Notes under the pieces: model-generated
What the model was told of the DNA's origin: nothing
Seen by the model: only the letters and a program-made list of their open reading frames with translations
Database searches by the model: none
NCBI GenBank assembly: GCA_015501605.1
Contig: JADNRZ010000001.1
Location: 186,001-250,000, forward strand
DNA: 64,000 bases
Direction of reading: 5' to 3'
DNA from: Panaeolus papilionaceus
Taxonomy: Eukaryota > Basidiomycota > Agaricomycetes > Agaricales
Made by a program: the position numbers and the translations under genes
In this document: positions 56,127 to 64,000 of the stretch, one piece after another
Layout: each line of letters starts with the position of its first letter
Position numbering within the stretch: the stretch's first letter is position 1

Positions 56127-59100
56127 ATGACCACATATTCCTCAACCGGACCTTCTGCATCCACCTCTACACACCATCCTTATTCTCCATCACCTCAAGG
56201 CTCCCCGGTGCCCACCACATTCGCCATCGATCCCCACATGCTCATGGTGCAATCTGCATCCGCACCCCCTGAGCAGCCAGAATTTCAAGAAGGGTCCTCA
56301 TCGGGGCACGAGTATATGGAGGAAAGGGGCATGGAATACAACCAGGATGCTGAGATGAGCTGGGAGGGGCATGGAATGCACTATTCTACGGAATCGTATC
56401 GCATGGACACTGACACGCAGGCTATTGTCTCCCCCTCACAGTATTACGGTGCGCACAACACGATGCCACCTCAGTCTTGGCCATTCCCGATCCCTCTGCC
56501 AGAACAAGAAACTCGCTATCCCTCTTCTTCTTCTGCTGGCCCTTCGCCACCGCGTGCATTGACGGTCTTTCCTTCTGGCCCTATTGTACGATCTTCGTAC
56601 TCGTCGCTTGCACAAGCTCTATCCTACACTGATTCCAACGGAGCCAGCTCATCTTCAAACCCCTTTTCGCCCTCAATTGGCACATCTCCCAATGTTACTC
56701 CAAACTATGGCTATGCCAATCAATACGATCCTGGAGACGAATACACCCATGATGGGTACTTTTTTGTGCAGTCTTCACCCCCATCACATCGCTCGTCTTT
56801 CTCAGTTGATCAGTCAGCCTCCATTCCGAGTCAATCATATGATCCGTCTACAACTAGTCCTGTAATCTCTCCAGCATCGCCCTCCCATGGCTCGTCTCCG
56901 AATTCGGGCATGGATTCCCCAGATTTGCAGTATCCTTCCACTCCCCCTGATCTTGTTCCTCCCACAGGAAGCACTTACGAACTGTCTAGTGAAGCGGCAG
57001 CTGGATATTTGGAAGTATTGAATTCACCGAAGTTTGATGAGTTCATCCAGCAGGCGCTTGATTTCCTCAATTCCCAACCCCCTCTGCCAGTCAATACGCT
57101 CACACCTGCACTGCCTCCGCCTCCTCTTTCTCCCGCGCAAGCGCCACCACTATCACCACATTTAGCGCACGCGGTACAGCCGCTCACGACACCTGCAATT
57201 GATGCCACACATCTTGACTTGCTGTCGGAGTTCCCTTCCCTTCCGACTGGTCCATACATGTGGCAGCAGCTGGCATCGTCGACTCCCCTTATGACACCTT
57301 CTGAACATCCTCCCGCCCCATTCGTCAGCCCTATCCAAAATAATCCATACCGGCACCTCCTTGATCGCAGAGGCAGTGATGGATCTTATACTGAGGCAGA
57401 GTCGCCAGCGCCGGTTCCAGTTGTTGATGATGAGTACGTATTTACCTGGTTTTTATGTGCACTTTATCCGTTGGGTGTACTGACACGCCCTTTTTTATAG
57501 CCTTGACAAATTCATTCAAATCGCCGCCAATTCCGAGAGATTTGACGACAACGCTACGATCGATGAGGCATTGAAGAAGCTCGGGTTGCAAAATCTGCAA
57601 GAGAAGCTTCCAGGCATGGATGTGGCCTTGATGCCGCACCAGGTCTTGGGCGTCGCATGGATGCTGGATAAAGAGAATGGTGCGGTTCAGGGTGGCTGTT
57701 TGGCTGATGAGATGGGCCTCGGAAAGGTCAGTAGTGTTTTTTCTGAATAATTTCTTTCCCATAAGCTGACCATACGTTTACAGACCGTCCAAATGTGCGT
57801 TATAGCAAACAACTCCAATTTACTAGTTTTATTTAACGTCTTTTTACAGGATCGCCACGATGGTTGCCAACCGTTCCAAGGAAGAGAACCACCGCTCAAC
57901 CCTCGTCATTGCTCCCCTTGCTCTACTGGATCAATGGCAGCGAGAGATCGAGGAGAAGAGCAACTGTGGTTTCAAGTGTTTCAAATATCATGGTCAGTAC
58001 CGCCAGATCGCGTTTTCCTGTCGACACTTAACGAAAAAAAAAATGTTTTTAGGACAAGGCAGACCTATCACTAAGACTGAGCTCATGAAATACGACGTCG
58101 TCCTCACAACATACGGTGTAAGAGTCTTTCATTATCTATATTATCTATGCAGCATTTTTGCTGACTCAGGCACATTTAGACAATGTCGCACGAGTGGCCG
58201 GATTATGAGAAAGAGGCGACTGCAAAGGCTAGGGCTAAACGGCGAGGCGAGAATTATGTTGTCGGAGAAGACGATGAGGACATGAAAAACCAGGAATACC
58301 GCAGCCAGAAGCGAAAGCAGAATGGTAAGAGCCCCTCCTTTATTCTTCTTGTTCGTTTTTTGTGGAAACTGATCGTGAGCATCCATCCTTTTTTCAGCTG
58401 GTTTATTGTTCCAGGTCGAGGTATGCATTTTTTCTGAAGACAACAATCGTCCCCTTCCATTCTGATGGATTGCTGACTTTCTCTGCTCCTTATTGTAGTG
58501 GTATCGCGTTGTCGCTGACGAGGCTCAGAATATCCGAAACCGCAAGACAAGGATGTCCCGCGCGATCAACGACCTTTCGTCCACATATAGGTGGTGCTTA
58601 ACTGGGTACGTCTCTATGCCAAGTCTTGTCAGAATTATTTCGCTGACCGGGTGCGTAGTACTCCGGTCGTCAATACTCTCACCGACTCGTATGGCTATCT
58701 GCGCTTCCTCCGAATTCGCCCGTGGTACGACTGGAAGGAGTTCAATGACCACATTGCCCGATTGGAGAAGAAAAGGAGTCAGTCTCAGTGGCTCGGTTAT
58801 ACTTTCTAGGAATTGTGCTCATCCGATCGTTATTGTCCTTTCTAGCTAACCTCGCTGTTAAGCGTTTGCAAGCGATCAACGCAATCTTCCTACTTCGTCG
58901 CAAGAAGGACAGCAAGCTCGATGGCAAGACGTTGGTCGAGTTACCTGAGAAGGAAATCAAACTCGTCAAGCTGGAATTTTCGCCTGAGGAAAGGCAGATC
59001 TACGACATGGTGCGATTTTTTCGTCAGTTCTATCCCTGATCCAGGTCTAAAAACAACGTTTCACAGGTCGAGCGCCGTAGTCAAGCTCGGTTCAATCGCT

Positions 59101-61005
59101 TCCTCAAGGCCGGTACTGTTCTCAAGTGAGTCAATAATAATTAAATCTTGCAGAAGCACCGCTTATTTCTTCTCCAGACATTACCACCGCGTTCTGGTTC
59201 TTCTGCTGCGACTTCGTCAGATCTGCGCTCATCCCTCTCTGATCCAAGAAGACTGCAATGCGTTCATTTCTGGTGACGAAGACGATGACGACTTGAAACC
59301 TGTGATTGCGACTGAATTGACGCGAGCACGACAAGTCGTTTCCCCCGAGTTTGTGGACAAACTGAAGGCAAAACTCAAGCAGGAGGCATTAGATCGCATT
59401 CAGGCCGAGAAAGAGGTATGATTAATTCATCTCTCACTCCATTTCGTCACTTAATCCAGATTTCTGTTTTTCGCAGTCTGACGGTAACGCAGATGCCACG
59501 GTCGACGAAGACGAGTGTCCGATTTGTTACGAACCCATGACAGACGCTGTCTTCACTGCATGTGCTCATGCCTTCTGTCGGGAATGTATTAGTGGGTGAA
59601 TCTTTTCTGGCCTGCGCTACAACGCTGACGTCCCTATAGAGGCCTTTATCACACAGCGTGGCAAGGAGGAGGCCACCACTATCAACTCTCGCATTGAGAA
59701 GCCATGTTGGTCATCTTATCACAATGAATTATTAATTACGACAGATGTTCTGATAACACTTTTTTCCAGGCCCTGTTTGTCGCGGTACAATCACTGAAGA
59801 AAGGCTTTTCCTGCGTTCTGCATTTGAGCCTTCAGAAGATGAGCTAAAACCGATGACCGACGACATGAACGAGGACATGGACGTTGACACACCTCAGCTC
59901 CGAATCGACAAAGGCAAAGCCAAGGCCCAGGAAACCGGACTCTATGACTCTGCTCCCACCTGTGATCATCATGGTGAGGGTGATAATTCTAGAGGCGACA
60001 TACGTTACAAGGGCGACGGCAATAGTGTGCAAACTGCTATCGTCCTTGACTCAGATGACGAGGGGCCTGACCAATCTGAGGACAAGGATGTTATCTTTGG
60101 CCGCAACAAAAAGCCGGAACCTTCTACTCCCGAACCCACTGTCTCGTCGAAGTTTTTGCCGTCGTCTAAAATGAAAGTGAGTAAACGTGCCGCTTCTGAA
60201 AACATGGGGATATGTATGTTCGACGCTGACTATTGAACCAAACCAAACAAAAAAACTTTAATTCAGTACATGATGGAGCAAATACAAGAGCTTGCCAGGA
60301 CCAAACCAAATGAAAAGGTCCTCGTGGTCTCGCAATGGACATCGTGTCTGGCCCTGGTTTCTGACTATCTGACGGAGAAAAATATTCCGCACGTCAAGTG
60401 AGCAACCTTTCCATCTTGGACTCTTCACCTTTATCTGTACATTTGAACCTGACCTCATGGCCCATGACAGATATCAGGGTGATATGACGCCTGCCAAACG
60501 CGAACAGGCAGTTCAAGTGTTCATGGCGAAGGAGAAGGCGATGGTGATGCTCATGTCTCTCAAATGTGGTGGTGTCGGATTGAACTTGACGAGAGCCAAC
60601 AACGTCATCTCCTTGGATTTGGGCTGGTCCCCCGCCGTGGAGTCTCAGGCATTTGATCGTGTGCATCGTGTAGGGCAGACGAAGAGGGTGCTAGTGCAAA
60701 GAATTGTGATTGCGGGAACGGTGGAAGATAGGATTTTGGAGATGCAGAAACGCAAGGTAGGAGGGATTTCATTTAAAAAAGGGTGAAAAGTCGCAGATAG
60801 CTCACACCGTTTCTCCTTATAGCAAACACTTGCAGACGGTAGTTTGGGAGAAGGTTCTGGGAAGAAAATTGGCAGTAAGTCATCCATACATCACAGAATC
60901 ACCGACTTGGACTCACTTGACTGTGAACACCCACCAGAACTTAGCGTCAGGGAGCTCGCCAACCTTTTCGGTCTGGACCGTCAAGGGCACCGATTGCAGG
61001 ACTAA
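56127..61005 (+). CDS. SNF2-family ATPase with internal RING finger (RAD5/RAD16/ULS1-like)
   Basis: Chromatin-remodelling translocase/ubiquitin or SUMO-directed ligase type, roughly 1,250 residues over about 18 exons; nuclear. The first ~436 residues (one exon) are Ser/Pro-rich and disordered. The ATPase half follows: VALMPHQVLGVAWMLDKENG, CLADEMGLGKTVQM (Walker A), TLVIAPLALLDQW, VVADEAQNIRNRKT (DEAQ, motif II), and CLTGTPVVN. A RING finger sits between the helicase halves: CPICYEPMTDAVFTACAHAF, CRECI, CPVCRG (C3HC4). The C-terminal helicase half shows EKVLVVSQWTSCLALVSDYL, GGVGLNLTRANNVISLDLGW and DRVHRVGQTKRVLVQRIV. It ends ELANLFGLDRQGHRLQD. A helicase core split by a RING is the hallmark of the RAD5/RAD16/ULS1 group; choosing among them needs a tree. 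Confidence 0.9.
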
Positions 61006-61472
61006 AATTGGGCTTCACCCACTTCACTCTCTGGGGGTTTTCAGGGTTATCATTTCATTGGGTTTATTCTATGACAATAATATGGGCGCACTATTAGTCG
61101 ATTATGGTATTTTTAATTTACTACTCACAATTTGACCAAGTATGATTCCGCAATAGTTATATTTTAGTACCATGTAGCATTACTCCAGGTTTCTGCATTT
61201 CAAGTTTTCCAACCGTTAATAATATTTGTCTCTCTTCTGATATAGTTCCTGAACGACGCAATGTACAGGTTGAGTTAGGCAGATCGTTATGAAATGGGAG
61301 GAGTACGAATAAATTAATGTGTTGCTGCGGTGGATGATCTGGGGTGTCATTACATTAATCTATTTCACTAATGAGAATTGGTTAATGAATCAGAACATGG
61401 ACTCTATGCCAGCTATCGACAATGTAGTACGCACCATCATGATCTCTATCTATATTCTCCTTCTGTCGAGAA
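61006..61472. other. Convergent 3' intergenic region
   Basis: About 470 nt of AT-rich sequence between the stop codons of the SNF2-RING gene (plus) and the recycling factor gene (minus). Nothing was recognised beyond expected 3' flanks. Confidence 0.45.
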
Positions 61473-62378
61473 TTATTTCCCGCCTGTAGCCTTCTGAAGG
61501 GCGGCAAGTGTGGTGTCTACTTCTTTGACATATTTGTCCGTCAATTTCTGGAACTATGGTCATGTCAGAAAGCGGTAGATCTCAACAACAGCAGCAAGTG
61601 TACTTCTTCCAATTCCACAGAATGTTTTTCGTACTTGCCACGTTTGAGGCTCATGGTATGCTGCTTGCGAATCTGAACACGGATTTCTTCCGCCTTCCTC
61701 TTGGCAGCGGCAAAGAGTTCCAGCCTTGCCTCAACGGTAGGCCTACAGAAGTCTAAGGTCGCGTTCCAGTTGAGGCATGATACACAACTCACTTTGGAAT
61801 AGGGATTTTTATTGTTCGCGCGTCTTGACGGTGTGGAACGACTCCAGGAATACCCGACTCGTAGAGCGCTGCTTCTACATGTTTGACGGTCTACTAAGGA
61901 GGTGGTAAGTGTTCATGACTGGTGATATACACAGGGTTAACCTCACATGTTCGTCGAATAGCGTCACCAGAAGTGTTGATCCCTCTCGAACGCCGACTGT
62001 CGCAACTTCCTCCAGTCGTAAAGGCTTCGGGTTGTCCGGCAATTTCACTCGTACAGGTGAAAGAAGAGCTGGGGTAATTCGACCATGTGCCCTCGTCTCC
62101 GACGCAGCACATTCTTTTCGGAACCATTCCACGGAAGTCCTCATTGCCGTATCCGCCTTCTCGTATTCCTTGAGCGCCGCCTCATCCGTTATAGGCTGTT
62201 TGGATCCCGGAACGAACGTCGCGGTTGATTTCGACTTGTTCTTAGCGGCATAACCCCGTTGTTGCTGGGTAGTTGGTACAAAAACCCTCTGCCCTAAAGT
62301 CCTCGAGGCAGCCACAGAGCAAATTAGTGCCCGAGGAACGGTAAGACGCGTCGCCCTGAGCGCTAAGGATACAGACAT
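61473..62378 (-). CDS. RRF1: Mitochondrial ribosome recycling factor
   Basis: Splits post-termination ribosomes with EF-G in mitochondria. On the minus strand from 62378 to 61473, with three short introns. The N-terminus MSVSLALRATRLTVPRALIC is a basic, amphipathic mitochondrial presequence. The RRF fold shows RTSVEWFRKECAASETRAHG, ITPALLSPVRVKLPDN, PLRLEEVATVGVREGSTLLV, TVKHVEAALYESGIPGVVP, TIKIPIPKPTVEARLELFA and QIRKQHTMSLKRGKYEKH, ending LAALQKATGGK. An in-frame ATG further upstream (62525) exists, but I chose 62378 because it gives the better presequence. The gene is divergent from the third SDR gene at 62914. Confidence 0.9.
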
Positions 62379-62913
62379 GGTTATATTGAGGAGGAGCAGA
62401 GTTTTCGACAGAACATGCGCGCTATTTCCGGATGTTGTTGATTGATGGCTGCGTAGTCTTCCAATACAAAGTCTACCCGAAAAAAGGAATAAACGCCCAT
62501 TTGGGAAGGTATGTGCAGGAACCATGGTGCTTGCCTTGGTCCTCCTAATCCAGTTTCAATTGAGGTCTATCATGTCAGGGTTGCTTCGAATGAGCTGAAT
62601 ATTTGTGTTCTAATGCCATTTTCTGTGGGTGTGATAGCCTCAACAAATACGTACACAAACCCAAGTGCATTTAACTTGATATGTGCCATCTCCGTATGCC
62701 CCTCGTCCATCCGTGCAAGTCCTTGAGTATGAGGTGGCCACGTTGGCGGGAGGTTACGTTCCCGCCACTTTTGACAGATGCATTCTGACATTTTTGCCAA
62801 ATGTGTGTCGCCGACTCGCTTTTTCATATAAATACGAGGTCTTTCTGACAGAACGGCCCTTCCTGAGCCCCTCAGTCCCCTCAGTCCTTTCTGCAATTGT
62901 CCTTGGCATTGCC
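62379..62913. promoter_or_regulatory. Divergent intergenic RRF1 / SDR copy 3
   Basis: About 535 nt between two start codons on opposite strands. A run tttttcatataaatacgag (62820-62838) about 85 nt before the SDR start includes a TATA-like atataaat. No other element was recognised. Confidence 0.45.
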
Positions 62914-64000
62914 ATGTCGCTTTTTTCTCGTGTTACGTTCCGCCTGGAGAGAGATCTTCCAGACCTCTCTGGCAAGGTTGTCTTTGTCTCAGGAGCAAAG
63001 TGAGTATTTACTATCAGTTGGGTTTAGCATCATATACCTCATATATGTATCTAGCGCTGGTATCGGATACGAAACCGTTCAAAATTTGGCGAGACGGGGA
63101 GCGACAGTTTATCTCGGTTCAAGATCAGCAGAGAATGGGCAAGCGGCAGCGACTCGAATGAAAGAAGGCGGCATTGGGAACGGAAAGGTTATCTATACAC
63201 AATGTGATCTTGCATCACCGGCGCTCGCGGCCAAGTCAGCAGAAGAGTTTGAAAAGCTTGAAAAGCGTCTCGACATTTTAAGTGCGTTCATGTTCCGTTG
63301 TTGTTTCGGTTAAATTTGGGTTTCTGATAGCAATCTGTAGTTAATAACGCCGCATGGTATGATTGTTTCCCGCCTCTGGTAAATTCGGTATTCATCCTCT
63401 TTACCGCAAAGTTCTCATGACGAAAGCACGCCACACAACGCAGATGGTTCGTCGGCTCGTACTCACCCCCCTTTTTCGAAGCTCGATTTCTTTATTTCTA
63501 ATATTTAAAAACAGGTATTACAGATATGATGATGATTAAGTGCGTCTAACCCCAGGATCGTATCCATTCGATTCGTGCTGAGCATTACAGTCACATTGGA
63601 ACATATCAACTCACAATGTCACTGCTTCCACTACTCAAGAAAACTGCAGAGCTGCCGGATTCTGATGTTCGAATCGTCACGGTGAGCAATCTACATTTTT
63701 CATGCGATCTGACGTCCTGACTTGCGCGATTGGGTCCAGCTGTCGTCTTCAGGCCATGCCGCGGGTCCTGCAGCAAACCCTAAGCTGGACTTCACCACGC
63801 TCGACGTATTTAAAGAGTCGCATTCGAAAGACATGCTACCCTTCATGTCTCGATACTGTAGGTTTTCCTGTCTCGCACCACGACTTTACTAAACAATTCT
63901 GTAGTCGTTTCCAAGCTCGCCAATATCCTCTTTACATCTGCGCTGCAAAAACGCGTCCCTGAAAATATTATATGCATCGCGGTACATCCCGGCATTGTCA
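62914..64000 (+). CDS. Short-chain dehydrogenase/reductase (SDR), copy 3, cut by window end
   Basis: More distant relative of the two SDR genes at 51-55 kb. ATG at 62914; coding continues past the window end. Motifs: LSGKVVFVSGANAGIGYETV (TGxxxGIG-type site with SGANAGIG, split by intron 1), YLGSRSAENGQAAA, LINNAAW (NNAA, split by an intron), NHIGTYQLTMSLLPLLKKT, RIVTLSSSGHAAGP (catalytic Ser), MSRYFVSKLANIL (YxxxK, again split by an intron just after Tyr) and IAVHPGIV at the edge. Intron positions in the cofactor site and at the catalytic Tyr match those of copies 1 and 2, so the three share ancestry. The segment between 63350 and 63590 holds small exons I could not fix. Confidence 0.82.

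Overview
This window looks like nuclear DNA of a mushroom-forming basidiomycete (Agaricomycete; the species cannot be named). Genes lie on both strands and carry many short introns, mostly 45-65 nt, almost all GT-AG. Gene families typical of Agaricomycetes are present: a DUF6535 membrane protein, lineage-specific P-loop GTPase-like proteins, a fungal-class (GSTFuA/etherase-like) glutathione transferase, an M36 fungalysin set and short-chain dehydrogenases in tandem. No intact transposon, rRNA or CRISPR was seen. Exon joins were worked out by eye from reading frame, splice signals and family alignment, so single boundaries may be off. Layout. 0-6.4 kb: the 5' half of the spliceosomal helicase gene BRR2 (minus strand) faces a complete Enhancer-of-zeste/EZH2-type H3K27 methyltransferase gene (plus strand), so they share a promoter region. 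6.7-12.3 kb: an accessory block with a DUF6535 gene, an intact GTPase-like gene, and two decayed pieces of GTPase-like relatives. 13-15 kb: a single-exon, disordered, coiled-coil protein. 15.9-25.4 kb: a duplicated and broken metabolic block with an intact class III (CaiB/BaiF) CoA-transferase, a 5'-truncated second copy that abuts a 5'-truncated GST piece, an intact GST gene, and a second GST copy that has lost its 5' splice donor. Two lineage-restricted genes lie among these. 25.5-27.8 kb: a tRNA-Gly(UCC) gene with a 7-nt intron, a 62-residue cysteine-rich secreted peptide and a second GTPase-like gene whose Walker A lysine is arginine. 28.9-47.9 kb: three fungalysin (M36) protease genes, two of which flank the COPII coat gene SEC31, then the CCAAT-binding factor subunit HAP3/NF-YB. 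An unusual cluster of five CCAAT boxes lies next to HAP3. 49-64 kb: a thymine/uracil-DNA glycosylase (TDG/MUG), two tandem SDR genes, an SNF2-RING helicase of the RAD5/ULS1 kind, a mitochondrial ribosome recycling factor and a third SDR gene cut by the window end. How the genes work together. BRR2, SEC31, HAP3, EZH2, TDG, SNF2-RING and RRF are conserved single-gene housekeeping or chromatin functions (splicing, secretion, transcription, DNA repair, organelle translation). The fungalysins are secreted and would themselves use the COPII route. The GST, CoA-transferase and SDR genes suggest detoxification or secondary metabolism, but no backbone biosynthetic gene is present, so a metabolite cluster is not claimed. 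The least described parts are the GTPase-like family with its relics and DUF6535 neighbour, the K-to-R Walker A variant, the CCAAT-box array beside the CCAAT-binding factor gene, and the duplicated GST block.
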